Below, in pieces: positions 29,543 through 38,136 of a stretch of 64,000 nucleotides of DNA. Position 1 is the first letter of the stretch, and every line of letters begins with the position of its first letter. The notes below the pieces were generated by a model. The model was not told the DNA's origin, searched no databases, and saw nothing but the letters and a program-made list of their open reading frames with translations. Both the position numbers and the translations under genes were made by a program. This stretch comes from Enemella dayhoffiae (lineage in GTDB: Bacteria > Actinomycetota > Actinomycetes > Propionibacteriales > Propionibacteriaceae), in NCBI RefSeq assembly GCF_002250625.1, contig NZ_NMVQ01000007.1, positions 49,676-113,675 on the forward strand, read 5' to 3'.

Positions 29543-30248
29543 ATGCCTACCCGAACAACTGTTGCAGCCGTTCTGACCAGCGCGATCGTCGGTACCGGAC
29601 TCGCCACCCCGCTGGCGATGGCCGCGCCGAGCCCGGCGCCCGGCCCGGCCACGGTGAAGGCGACCACCGCCCGGCAGGCGCCCACCGTCAGCCTCACCAC
29701 CCCGCGGTCACCGCACGAAGCGGTCACCGTCTATGGGTATGGGCTCACCCCCAACACGCAGGTCAAGCTGGCCCACGGCGCCGCCAATACCGACGAGGCC
29801 GTGGACGCCGGCACCGCCACCGTCCGCAGCGACGGCAGCGTGATCCACACCATCCCCGCCCCGGCGGCCGGCTGGCCGGACACGACAGCGCTCAGCTTGC
29901 AGACCCCTGGTGGCAAGATGCTGTGGCAGGTGGACTTCCGAGTGGCCATCGTGAGCCCGGAGATCGGCTCCGAGGGGCGGCTGACCGCACCGGGCAACCG
30001 GAGCGAGCCGGTCCAGGTGGTCGCCAAGGGCCTGCGCCCGGGCGCCCCAGGTCTCGGTCAGCCACGCCACCGCCAACACGGGCGAGCCCCCGACCGAGGC
30101 CGGTGTCGCCACTGTGGGTCCGGATGGCACTCTCGTGGACACCGTCAACGCCCCGGCTGGCGGCTGGCCCAGCAACACCCAGATGGTCATGATCACCGAG
30201 GGCGACACCACCGTCTGGCACAAGCCGTTCAGCTCGATCACCAGCTGA
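29543..30248 (+). pseudogene. Secreted two-module protein (D), single-base frameshift
   Basis: A signal peptide (about 1-29) and a first module (about 47-140, with SDGSVIHTIPAPAAGW) read normally. In the second module the frame breaks at GGCGCCCCAG (30040-30049): removing one C restores QVSVSHATANTGEPPTEAG, PDGTLVDTVNAPAGGW and a stop at 30246-30248 (ITS end). Unrepaired, the chain ends at 30319. The repaired form has no LAKTG stub. It is a real pseudogene, a phase-variable gene or a read error. Confidence 0.65.
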
Positions 30249-30329
30249 GCCTGACCTGGCCCCACGGGCGGCCCGGCCCCGATTCCGGGGTGGGCCGCTC
30301 GCATCCCCTGGCTGGCTAGAGTGGCGAGC

Positions 30330-31661
30330 ATGACCCACCTGCTCGCCGCGGTGGACCGCGTCCTTCCCTCTGTCCGGCACGACCTGGAACGCCTGGTCGC
30401 GATCCCGTCAATCAGCGCCGATCCGGCCCACGAGGCAGACGTGTGCCGCAGCGCCGATTTCGTCGCCGAACGACTGCGCGAGCTCGGGGCCGAGGTGGAG
30501 ATCGTCAGCTCCGGCGGCGGAAGGCCGGCGGTGATCGGCACGTTCCCTGCCCCGGCAGGAAAACCGACGGTCACCCTGTACGCCCACCACGACGTCCAGC
30601 CGGTCGGCGACGTCAGCCAGTGGCAGGGCGACCCGTTCACGGCCACCGAACGCGACGGGCGGTTGTACGCCCGCGGTGCGGCCGACGACAAGGGCGGGTT
30701 CGGCGTACACCTGGCCGCGCTGCGCGCCTTCGACGGCAGGCCGCCGGTCGGGGTGACCGTCTTCGTGGAGGGGGAGGAGGAGATCGGTTCGCCAAGCCTG
30801 GCAGAGTTCTTGGCCGAACACGGCGACAAACTGGCCTGCGAGGTGTTCGTGATCGCCGACTCCGGCAACTGGGACGTCGGGCAGCCCGCGTTCACCACCC
30901 GGCTGCGCGGGATGACCGACCTGACCGTCGAGGTGTCCACCCTCGACCACGGACTGCACTCCGGACAGTATGGCGGCGTGGTGCCCGATGCGCTGATGGC
31001 GCTCACCCGGACCCTGGCCAGCCTGCACGACGACGCCGGAAATGTTGCGGTGCAAGGACTTGTCGCCACCGAGGCGCCCGGCCTCGACTATCCGCTGGAG
31101 CGACTGCGGCAGGAGACGGCCGTGCTGGAGGGGGTCGAGTTCATCGGCGACGGCTCGGCCGTGCAGCGGATGTGGACCAAGCCCTCGATCACCGTGATCG
31201 GCATCGACGCCACGCCGGTGCACCGTGCCTCGAACACGCTGATCCCGTCTGCCCGGGCCAAGCTCAGCATCCGGATCGCCCCAGGTGACGACCCGGCCCG
31301 GGCCCAGCAGCTGGTGGCCGACCACCTGCGCCAGCACGCTCCCTGGGGCGCCCACGTCGAGATCACCCCCGGTGAGCGTGGGGCACCCTGCGAGATGCCC
31401 CTCACCGGGCCGTACGCCGAGACCGCACGTCGGGCGTACGCCGAAGCGTGGGGGGTCGAGGTGGTCGAGATGGGGATGGGCGGATCGATCCCGCTCGCCA
31501 GTGCCTTCCAGCAGCACCACCCGAACGCGATGATCCTGGCCAGCGCCGTGGTTGACCCGACCTCACGGATGCACTCGACCGACGAGTCGCTGCACCTCGG
31601 CGACTTCGCCAAGGCGTGTCGGGCCGAGGCGCTGTTCCTGCAGCGGCTGGGGCAGGGCTGA
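30330..31661 (+). CDS. M20-family dipeptidase
   Basis: 443 aa metallopeptidase of the M20/M25 family, probably a cytosolic dipeptidase. Zinc ligands and catalytic residues are visible: TLYAHHDVQPVGD (HxD), ARGAADDKGG, EGEEEIGSPS (catalytic Glu pair), and the late TDESLHL His. The lid/dimerisation domain sits around 190-300 (LHSGQYGGVVP). ATG 30330 lies 7 nt after TAGAGT (30317-30322), a leaderless arrangement. The next gene follows after 3 nt. Confidence 0.92.
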   Translation: MTHLLAAVDRVLPSVRHDLERLVAIPSISADPAHEADVCRSADFVAERLRELGAEVEIVSSGGGRPAVIGTFPAPAGKPTVTLYAHHDVQPVGDVSQWQGDPFTATERDGRLYARGAADDKGGFGVHLAALRAFDGRPPVGVTVFVEGEEEIGSPSLAEFLAEHGDKLACEVFVIADSGNWDVGQPAFTTRLRGMTDLTVEVSTLDHGLHSGQYGGVVPDALMALTRTLASLHDDAGNVAVQGLVATEAPGLDYPLERLRQETAVLEGVEFIGDGSAVQRMWTKPSITVIGIDATPVHRASNTLIPSARAKLSIRIAPGDDPARAQQLVADHLRQHAPWGAHVEITPGERGAPCEMPLTGPYAETARRAYAEAWGVEVVEMGMGGSIPLASAFQQHHPNAMILASAVVDPTSRMHSTDESLHLGDFAKACRAEALFLQRLGQG

Positions 31662-31664
31662 GCC

Positions 31665-32084
31665 GTGTCTGACGAGCCGCGCCCGCGCCGACCCCAGGTG
31701 CGGTTCGAGTCCTGGATCGACCGACAGGTCCGGGAGGCCATCGAGCGCGGGGAGTTCGACAACCTGCCCGGGATGGGCAAGCCGATCCCCAACCTTGGCG
31801 ACCGCGACGAGAACTGGTGGATCAAGCAGAAGCTGGAACGCGAAGGGTTGAAACCCCCGCTGCCCGAGTCGCTCGCCCTACGCCGCGAACGCGAGGAAAT
31901 CCAACGCACGTTGGCCGACGTGCCGACCGAGGAACGCGCCCGAGCCATCGTGGTCGACCTCAACGAGCGGATCAAGGAGTCCTGGCTGCGCCGCGGCGAG
32001 GGGCCGATGATCGTGGTGAGTCGGCTGAATGTGGACCAGGTGATCGCCGAGTGGAGGCGGCGTCGGTCAGCGGCCGCTGGTTAG
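31665..32084 (+). CDS. DUF1992 (DnaJ-homologue-associated) family protein
   Basis: 139 aa. The DUF1992 signature is plain: ESWIDRQVREAIERGEFDNLPGMGKPI near the N-terminus and helical repeats with DENWWIKQKLEREGL. In eukaryotes the domain occurs in DNAJC28; in bacteria its role is unknown. GTG 31665 begins 3 nt after the dipeptidase stop, so it is in the same transcript. Confidence 0.85.
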   Translation: MSDEPRPRRPQVRFESWIDRQVREAIERGEFDNLPGMGKPIPNLGDRDENWWIKQKLEREGLKPPLPESLALRREREEIQRTLADVPTEERARAIVVDLNERIKESWLRRGEGPMIVVSRLNVDQVIAEWRRRRSAAAG

Positions 32085-32104
32085 GTGCGGTTAGTCTCGG
32101 GTGG

Positions 32105-33031
32105 ATGAATTCGCCAGATCGTGACCTGCAGGGATATCTCGACCAGCTGATCGACGATCTCCGCGACCAGGACGACGGTGAGCCCAACCCGCTGCCGGTG
32201 CACGCCAACGCCGACCTGTCGCGATTCGCGATCGCGGTCGTCGACACCGATGGCAACGTGACCGCGAGCGGGGACGCCGAGTTCGCGTTCCCGATCCAGT
32301 CGATGTCCAAGGCGTTCGTATACGCCCTGGCGATCGAGTGCCTCGGCCTGGCGGAGGTCAACCGGTATATCGACGTCGAGCCCTCCGGTGAGGCGTTCAA
32401 CCGGATCGCACTTGACCCGGGTTCCAACCGGCCCGCCAACGCGATGATCAACGCCGGAGCCATCACCGCCCACTCGCTGGTCACCGGCCCCGACGCCGAG
32501 CACCGGGTCGACCGGATCCTGGCGTTGCTCTCGCGGATGGCCGGCCGCGACCTCGCCGTCAACGAGGACTGCTTCAGCCAGGAGATGGAAGACGCGCACC
32601 GCAACCTGGCCATCGCGCACATGCTCAAGACGGTCAGCGAGCTGCCGGACGAACCGCACGGCGTGGTCACCGGCTATACCCGACAGTGCGCGATCGAGGC
32701 CAGCACCATCGAGTACGCCCGGATGGGCGCCACTCTGGCCAACCGCGGCGTGGTGCCCGGCACCGAGGACCGCTGCTTGGCCGAGGAGCACGTCCGGCAC
32801 GTGCTCGGGGTGATGCTCACCTGCGGCATGTACGACTCGGCCGGCGACTGGGTGAGCACGGTCGGGCTCCCGGCCAAGAGTGGGATCGGCGGCGGGATCA
32901 TCGGCGTGGTCCCCGGCCGCTGCGGGATCGCGGTCCATTCACCGCGGCTCGATCAGCACGGCAACTCGGTGCGCGGAATCCTCGCGTTCGAGCGGATGAG
33001 TGAGGATCTCGGGCTGCACGTGCTGCGCTAG
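32105..33031 (+). CDS. glsA: Glutaminase (beta-lactamase-like serine type)
   Basis: 308 aa, the usual length. It hydrolyses glutamine to glutamate and ammonia. The catalytic Ser-x-x-Lys is in FPIQSMSKAFVY, with NRPANAMINAGAI, YTRQCAIE and the C-terminal KSGIGGGIIGVVPG loop. ATG 32105 is 7 nt after TAGTCT (32092-32097), a leaderless start. The purF -10 box lies across its stop codon. Confidence 0.94.
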   Translation: MNSPDRDLQGYLDQLIDDLRDQDDGEPNPLPVHANADLSRFAIAVVDTDGNVTASGDAEFAFPIQSMSKAFVYALAIECLGLAEVNRYIDVEPSGEAFNRIALDPGSNRPANAMINAGAITAHSLVTGPDAEHRVDRILALLSRMAGRDLAVNEDCFSQEMEDAHRNLAIAHMLKTVSELPDEPHGVVTGYTRQCAIEASTIEYARMGATLANRGVVPGTEDRCLAEEHVRHVLGVMLTCGMYDSAGDWVSTVGLPAKSGIGGGIIGVVPGRCGIAVHSPRLDQHGNSVRGILAFERMSEDLGLHVLR

Positions 33032-33041
33032 GCTGGCCCGC

Positions 33042-34535
33042 GTGCTTCGCGCAGACGGCAGGTTGACCCACGAACTGGACCCAGCCGACCGCGGCCCGCA
33101 GGACGCCTGCGGGGTATTCGGCGTCTGGGCCCCCGGGGAAGAGGTGGCCAAGCTCACCTACTACGGTCTCTATGCCCTGCAGCACCGCGGCCAGGAGTCC
33201 GCCGGAATCGCGGTCAGCAACGGCCGGCAGATCATGGTGTTCAAGGACATGGGCCTGGTCTCCCAGGTGTTCGACGAAGGCACCCTCAACTCCCTCAACG
33301 GACACCTCGCCATCGGCCACGCGCGCTATTCGACCACCGGCGCCAGCGTCTGGCACAACGCCCAGCCGACCTTCCGCTCCACCGCCAACGGGGGCCTGGC
33401 ACTGGGCCACAACGGCAACCTGACCAACACCGACGAGCTGGAGTCCTGGCTGGCCGAGCGCTCCAGCGAGCCGGTGCCGCACAAGGAGCGGATGGACTCC
33501 ACCAACGACACCTCGATCGTCACCGCGCTGCTCGGCACCTTCGGCGACCGCAGCCTTGAGCAGGCCGCCCTCGAGGTGCTGCCCCGGCTGAAGGGGGCGT
33601 TCTGCCTGGTCTGGATGGACGAGCACGCCCTCTATGCCGCGCGCGACTCGCAGGGGATCCGGCCGCTGGCGCTGGGTCGGTTGGAGCGCGGATGGGTGGT
33701 CGCCTCCGAGACCGCCGCCCTGGACATCGTCGGCGCCACCTTCGTCCGCGATGTCGAGCCGGGCGAGATGATCATGATCGACGAGAACGGGCTGCGCAGC
33801 GTCCGCTTCGCCGCGGCACGGCCGAAGCACTGCCTCTTCGAATACGTCTACCTCTCCCGGCCGGACACCCTGCTGGAGGGGCGTCGGGTGCACAACGTGC
33901 GGGTGAAGATCGGCAAGCTGCTCGCCCAGGAGCACCCGGCCGAGGCCGATCTGGTCATCCCGACCCCCGAGTCCGGCACCCCCGCCGCGATCGGGTACGC
34001 CGACGAGTCCGGCATCCCCTACGGGCAGGGCCTGGTCCGCAATGCCTACGTGGGGCGTACGTTCATCCAGCCCAGCCAGACCATCCGCCAACTCGGCATC
34101 CGGCTGAAGCTGAACCCGCTGCGCGACGTGGTGGCGGGGCGCCGGCTGGTGGTGGTCGACGACACCATCGTGCGCGGCAACACCCAGCGCCAGGTGGTCG
34201 CCATGCTGCGCCAGGCCGGGGCCAAGGAGGTGCACGTGCGGATCTCCGCGCCGCCGGTGCAGTGGCCCTGCTTCTATGGCATCGACTTCGCCACCCGCGC
34301 CGAGCTGCTCGCCCCAGGGATGAGCGTGGAGGAGATGTGCACCGCGATCGGTGCCGACTCGCTCGGGTTCATCTCGCTGCCGGGGTTGATCCAGACCACC
34401 CATCAGCCGGCGGACCACCTGTGTCGGGCCTGTTTCGACGGGATCTATCCGGTGCCCGTCCCCTCGGCCTACCGGGAGAACCTGCAGCCCACCCTGGACG
34501 AGCTGGACTATGACGACGAGGACACCGATGACTGA
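33042..34535 (+). CDS. purF: Amidophosphoribosyltransferase
   Basis: 497 aa. It commits PRPP to purine synthesis, transferring glutamine amide nitrogen. The propeptide is 22 residues, ending before the catalytic Cys23 (DACGVFGV). The 4Fe-4S ligands of the Bacillus-type enzyme are visible (HCLFEYVYL and HLCRACFDGIY). The PRPP loop VVVDDTIVRGNT is intact. GTG 33042 is 6 nt after TAGGCT (33030-33035), overlapping the glsA stop. Its end overlaps the purM start by 8 nt. Confidence 0.96.
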   Translation: MLRADGRLTHELDPADRGPQDACGVFGVWAPGEEVAKLTYYGLYALQHRGQESAGIAVSNGRQIMVFKDMGLVSQVFDEGTLNSLNGHLAIGHARYSTTGASVWHNAQPTFRSTANGGLALGHNGNLTNTDELESWLAERSSEPVPHKERMDSTNDTSIVTALLGTFGDRSLEQAALEVLPRLKGAFCLVWMDEHALYAARDSQGIRPLALGRLERGWVVASETAALDIVGATFVRDVEPGEMIMIDENGLRSVRFAAARPKHCLFEYVYLSRPDTLLEGRRVHNVRVKIGKLLAQEHPAEADLVIPTPESGTPAAIGYADESGIPYGQGLVRNAYVGRTFIQPSQTIRQLGIRLKLNPLRDVVAGRRLVVVDDTIVRGNTQRQVVAMLRQAGAKEVHVRISAPPVQWPCFYGIDFATRAELLAPGMSVEEMCTAIGADSLGFISLPGLIQTTHQPADHLCRACFDGIYPVPVPSAYRENLQPTLDELDYDDEDTDD

Positions 34536-35628
34536 ACAGGCTTCGACAGGCTCAGCCGACCCGTCGAAGGGGGCGTACGCCCGCGCCGGCGTCGACATCG
34601 AGGCGGGGGAACGCGCCGTCTCCTTGATGAAGGCGTCGGTCGCGCGTACGCATCGTCCCGAGGTGCTCGGCGGGCTCGGTGGTTTCGCCGGATTCTTCGA
34701 CGCCAGCGCGCTGGCCGGGTATCGGCACCCGGTGCTCGCCACCTCCACCGACGGGGTCGGCACCAAGGTGGCGATCGCCCAGGCGATGGACCGGCACCAC
34801 ACGATCGGCATCGACCTGATCGGGATGCTGGTCGACGACCTGGTGGTGTGCGGGGCCGAGCCGCTGTTCGTCACCGACTACATCGCCTGCGGCCGGCTGG
34901 TGCCCGAGCGGATCGCCGCCATTGTCGCCGGGATCGCCGCGGGTTGTGAGCAGGCCGGCTGTGCCCTGCTCGGCGGGGAGACCGCGGAGCATCCGGGGCT
35001 GCTGCACGCCGACGAATACGACGTCGCCGGCGCCACCACCGGGGTGGTCGAGAAGGACGCGATCCTCGGCGCCGATCGGGTCCGCCCGGGCGATGTGGCG
35101 ATCGCGATGGCGTCCTCGGGGCTGCATTCCAACGGCTATTCCCTGGTCCGGCACGTGCTGCTCGAGCAGGCCGGCTGGGCGCTGGATCGCGAGGTGCCCG
35201 AGCTCGGCGGGGCGCTGGGTGAGACCCTGCTCGTCCCGACGCGGGTGTACGCCAAGGACTGCCTGGCGCTGATCGAGGCGGTCGAGGTGCATGCGATGAG
35301 TCACATCACCGGTGGCGGCCTGGCCAACAACCTGGCCCGGGTGCTGCCCGCCGGGATCTCGGTGACGATCGACCGGGCGACCTGGCAGCCGGCGCCGATC
35401 TTCGGCCTGGTCCGGGAGGTCGGCGGCCTGAGCGCCGACGATGTCGAGAACACGCTCAACATGGGGGTCGGCATGGTGGCCCTGGTCAGCGAGAACGAGG
35501 CGGACCGGGCGCTCGAACTGCTCGCCGAGCGGGGCGTTCCGGCGTGGGTTGCCGGGCGCGCCGAGGGGCCGTCCGCGGGCGCCGCTCCGGCCGAGGTGAG
35601 GCTCGTCGGAGAACATCCGGCGCGCTGA
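34528..35628 (+). CDS. purM: Phosphoribosylformylglycinamidine cyclo-ligase (AIR synthetase)
   Basis: 366 aa. It closes FGAM to AIR with ATP. Motifs are VLATSTDGVGTKVAIA, GIDLIGMLVDDLV, LLGGETAEHPG, MASSGLHSNGYSLVR and ITGGGLANNLARVLP. ATG 34528 is preferred over 34510. Residues 3-15 (EQASTGSADPSKG) are encoded by an interspersed TTCGACAGGCTCAGCC repeat, so the N-terminus was rewritten by repeat insertion while the conserved AGVDIEAGERAV that follows is intact. Confidence 0.95.
   Translation: MTEQASTGSADPSKGAYARAGVDIEAGERAVSLMKASVARTHRPEVLGGLGGFAGFFDASALAGYRHPVLATSTDGVGTKVAIAQAMDRHHTIGIDLIGMLVDDLVVCGAEPLFVTDYIACGRLVPERIAAIVAGIAAGCEQAGCALLGGETAEHPGLLHADEYDVAGATTGVVEKDAILGADRVRPGDVAIAMASSGLHSNGYSLVRHVLLEQAGWALDREVPELGGALGETLLVPTRVYAKDCLALIEAVEVHAMSHITGGGLANNLARVLPAGISVTIDRATWQPAPIFGLVREVGGLSADDVENTLNMGVGMVALVSENEADRALELLAERGVPAWVAGRAEGPSAGAAPAEVRLVGEHPAR
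34538..34571. repeat. TTCGACAGGCTCAGCC repeat inside the purM 5' end
   Basis: CAGGCTTCGACAGGCTCAGC followed by CGACCCGTCGAAGG, the two ends forming an imperfect palindrome. It lies within the first 15 codons of purM. Confidence 0.75.
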
Positions 35629-35734
35629 CGGACTCGTCTTGGTCCGGACCGGTTCGTTGGGTAATCTGTCCCCACGACATTTATCTGACAGTGCCGCGGC
35701 AAGACCGCGACGGACATGCGAGGGGGTCGACCCA

Positions 35735-35953
35735 ATGGGGCGCGGCCGTGCAAAGGCGAAGCAGACCAAGGTCGCTCGCGAGTTGAAGTACCGGTCGGTT
35801 GACACGGATTTCACCTCGCTGGAGCGTGAACTGCGGGGCGATTCACCCGAGGACCACACTGATCACCAGGAAATCCCCGAGGCGTACGCCGACCTGGCGG
35901 AACAGTACGGGGATGATGACGACGGCTATGAGGGCCTGCGCAAGTCCGGTTAG
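35735..35953 (+). CDS. DUF3073 family protein
   Basis: 72 aa. It matches the actinobacterial DUF3073 family: MGRGRAKAKQTKVARELKY at the N-terminus and an acidic end rich in Asp. The N-terminus is very basic and the C-terminus acidic. Members commonly lie just downstream of purM, as here; no function is known. The 106-nt gap after purM contains no gene. Confidence 0.88.
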   Translation: MGRGRAKAKQTKVARELKYRSVDTDFTSLERELRGDSPEDHTDHQEIPEAYADLAEQYGDDDDGYEGLRKSG

Positions 35954-35962
35954 TCCCGCCGC

Positions 35963-37000
35963 GTGACCGCCTCTGCCTGGCAGGCTGACCTGCTCGACGG
36001 TTTCGAGCAGTTGGTGCTTCCCCTTCCCGACGCCGAAGTGGCGCCCGGAGAACCCGAGGGGTCCCTACGTGCCGTCCTGGTACGCCCAGGCGAGCGCCCG
36101 AGCGGGCGGCGTGCGGTGCTCTATCTGCACGGGTGGAACGACTACTTCTTCCAACGGCACCTGGCCGACGCCTGGGCCGAGTTGGGGTTTGCCTTCCACG
36201 CGCTCGACCTGCGCCGCTACGGCCGCTCCTGGGTCGACGGGCAATATCTGGGGTTCACCACGCAGCTCGGCGACTATGCCGAGGAGATCGACCGCAGCCT
36301 GGATCTGATCATGGAAGACCATGATCAGGTCATCCTGATGGGGCACTCCACCGGCGGCCTGGTCGCGTCCCTGTACGCCGCCCACCGACCCGGCCGGTTG
36401 GCGGCGGTGGTGCTGAACTCGCCCTGGCTCGACCTCCAGGGTTCCCCGTTGGTGCGCACCCTCGGCGCGCCGTTGGTCAAGGGATTGGGCCAGCAGCTGC
36501 CGACCGCGGTGCTGAAGCTGCCCGACTCCGGGTTCTACAAGCGGGCGCTGCACACCAGCGAAGGGGGTGAGTGGGACTACGACCTGACGCTGAAGTCCAC
36601 CCCGGCCGCGCCGATCCGAGTCGGCTGGCTGCGGGCGGTGCTGCGGGGTCACGCCCGGATCGCCACCGGACTCGAGATCGACTGCCCGGTGCTGGTGCTG
36701 TGCTCCACCCGCTCGGACTTCTCCCGGCGCTGGTCGGACGAGCTGACCCGGGCCGACATCGTGCTCGATGTGGAGCAGATCGCCGCCAAGGCGACCCGGC
36801 TCGGCCACACCGTGACCGTGGTCCGCATTGTCGACGGGATGCACGACCTGGTGCTGTCGGCCGAACCGGTCCGCGCCACGGTGTTCAGCGAGCTGGAACG
36901 CTGGCTGCGGGCGTACGGTCCCGAGGCGTCAGGGGATGATCGGGGGCTGGTAACTGAACGTCATCCCGAGCAGCCAGACCAGGAGCAGCACCACCGGTAG
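35963..37000 (+). CDS. Alpha/beta hydrolase (serine aminopeptidase S33-like)
   Basis: 345 aa as read. The nucleophile elbow GHSTGG (about 129-134), the oxyanion-hole region LYLHGWNDYFF, and late Asp and His (VDGMHDLVLS) are visible. It is probably a lysophospholipase-like esterase. The last roughly 25 residues overlap the 3' end of the convergent transporter fragment, so similarity likely ends near LERWLRAYG and the tail may be read-through from a deletion. GTG 35963 follows the DUF3073 stop by 9 nt. Confidence 0.8.
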   Translation: MTASAWQADLLDGFEQLVLPLPDAEVAPGEPEGSLRAVLVRPGERPSGRRAVLYLHGWNDYFFQRHLADAWAELGFAFHALDLRRYGRSWVDGQYLGFTTQLGDYAEEIDRSLDLIMEDHDQVILMGHSTGGLVASLYAAHRPGRLAAVVLNSPWLDLQGSPLVRTLGAPLVKGLGQQLPTAVLKLPDSGFYKRALHTSEGGEWDYDLTLKSTPAAPIRVGWLRAVLRGHARIATGLEIDCPVLVLCSTRSDFSRRWSDELTRADIVLDVEQIAAKATRLGHTVTVVRIVDGMHDLVLSAEPVRATVFSELERWLRAYGPEASGDDRGLVTERHPEQPDQEQHHR

Positions 37001-37648
37001 GTGGAAGATGAACTGCAGGAAGGTGAACCCGACCAGGTCGCGGGCGCGCACCTTGAGGATCGCAAGCAGCGGCAGCATGAAGAACGGGTTGATCAGGTTG
37101 GGCAGCGCCTCGGCCATGTTGTAGATCTGCACCGTCCAGCCCAGGTTGTACTGCAGGTCGTTGGCGGCATGCATCACATAGGGCGCCTCGACCAGCCACT
37201 TGCCGCCACCGGAGGGGACGAGCAGGCCCAGGATCGCGGTGTAGATGGCCAGCACCACGGCGAACCCGCCGCCACCGCCGAAGGAGGTGAAGATGGTGGC
37301 CAGCCGGTCCGAGACGGTGTGCCCGCCGACCTCGTCCCAGTCGGGGTCGGGGCCCAGGTCCAGGCCCAGCCAACCGTAGGCGCCCAAGTAGGCCGGGCGA
37401 TAGATCCGCTCGTCCTGGGCCAAGGCCTCGGCCTCGTCGGGTGATGGCAGGAACACCAGCGACTGACCGTGCTGGACGTAGCTGCCGTCCACCTTGATCG
37501 AGCCGCCGTAGTAGGCGAACACGTTGGTGGTGTAGAACGCCGGACGGCCGTGGCTGACTTTCATCTTGGCGTCGGGAAAGCCCAGGCACAGCTCTTCCAG
37601 GCGAGCCAGTGTGGGGTCGTCCTCGTCGAACATCTGGGCGTGGGCCAT
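36929..37648 (-). CDS. Chimera: MmcQ/YjbR-like N-domain fused to the C-terminal third of a short-chain fatty-acid transporter
   Basis: 239 aa in one frame. Residues 1-109 match an MmcQ/YjbR-family protein (VSHGRPAFYTTNVFAYYGG, RPAYLGAYGWLGLDL, DWDEV), ending about a dozen residues short. From VSDRLATIFTSF (about 111) to the end it is the C-terminal part of an AtoE-type transporter (VPSGGGKWLVEAPYVMHAANDLQ, EALPNLINPFFMLPLL) with three membrane helices. The N-terminal remainder of an AtoE gene lies at 39586-40461. The ATG is 6 nt after TAGGCT (minus, 37660-37655). Unlikely to work as a transporter. Confidence 0.75.
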   Translation of the reverse strand: MAHAQMFDEDDPTLARLEELCLGFPDAKMKVSHGRPAFYTTNVFAYYGGSIKVDGSYVQHGQSLVFLPSPDEAEALAQDERIYRPAYLGAYGWLGLDLGPDPDWDEVGGHTVSDRLATIFTSFGGGGGFAVVLAIYTAILGLLVPSGGGKWLVEAPYVMHAANDLQYNLGWTVQIYNMAEALPNLINPFFMLPLLAILKVRARDLVGFTFLQFIFHLPVVLLLVWLLGMTFSYQPPIIP

Positions 37649-37657
37649 GAACCCAGC

Positions 37658-38116
37658 CTAGGTGAGGAGCGGAGTGCCGCCCATGGACGTGATCCAGCGG
37701 TCGCGGGCCCGCCCCGGGGTGTCGTCCTCGTCAAGGATGACGCCCTCATAGTCCCAGTCGCCCTTGACTTCGCCAGACTGTGGGTTGTAGGTGGTGATGA
37801 TGCGCTCGGGGGGCTGCGGCAGCAGTTTCAGTGCCTTGCCCAGGGCGCGATGTTCGTCGCGGGCCAGGTCGCTGACCAGTTGGTGGGGGTCGTAGTCCCG
37901 GTTGGCGTCGGCCTCGGCGAGGTCGTAGGCGTCCACGAACTTGCCGTTGAAGCGGAAGAAGGCCGTGGTTTCCAGGGCGCCGTGGTTGATCAGGGTGTAG
38001 ATCCAGATCGTGTCCACGGCTGGGTCACCCTCGATGTAGTTGACCGCAGTCTGCAGGGCGTGTTGGGTGTAGGCCTCGTAGGCGGTCTTGACGGCGTCGG
38101 TTGCATCCTGGTTCAA
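37658..38116 (-). CDS. Probable immunity protein of the toxin upstream
   Basis: 152 aa acidic soluble protein directly downstream of the toxin gene, 20 nt after its stop. Segments IWIYTLINHGALETTAFFRFNGKFVDAYDL and a C-terminal WDYEGVILDEDDTPGRARDRW recall DUF600/YezG-like immunity proteins that neutralise secreted nucleases, but the match is weak. Position and charge support an immunity role. No signal peptide. Confidence 0.5.
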   Translation of the reverse strand: MNQDATDAVKTAYEAYTQHALQTAVNYIEGDPAVDTIWIYTLINHGALETTAFFRFNGKFVDAYDLAEADANRDYDPHQLVSDLARDEHRALGKALKLLPQPPERIITTYNPQSGEVKGDWDYEGVILDEDDTPGRARDRWITSMGGTPLLT

Positions 38117-38136
38117 CGTGACCTCCTGGTCGTTGG

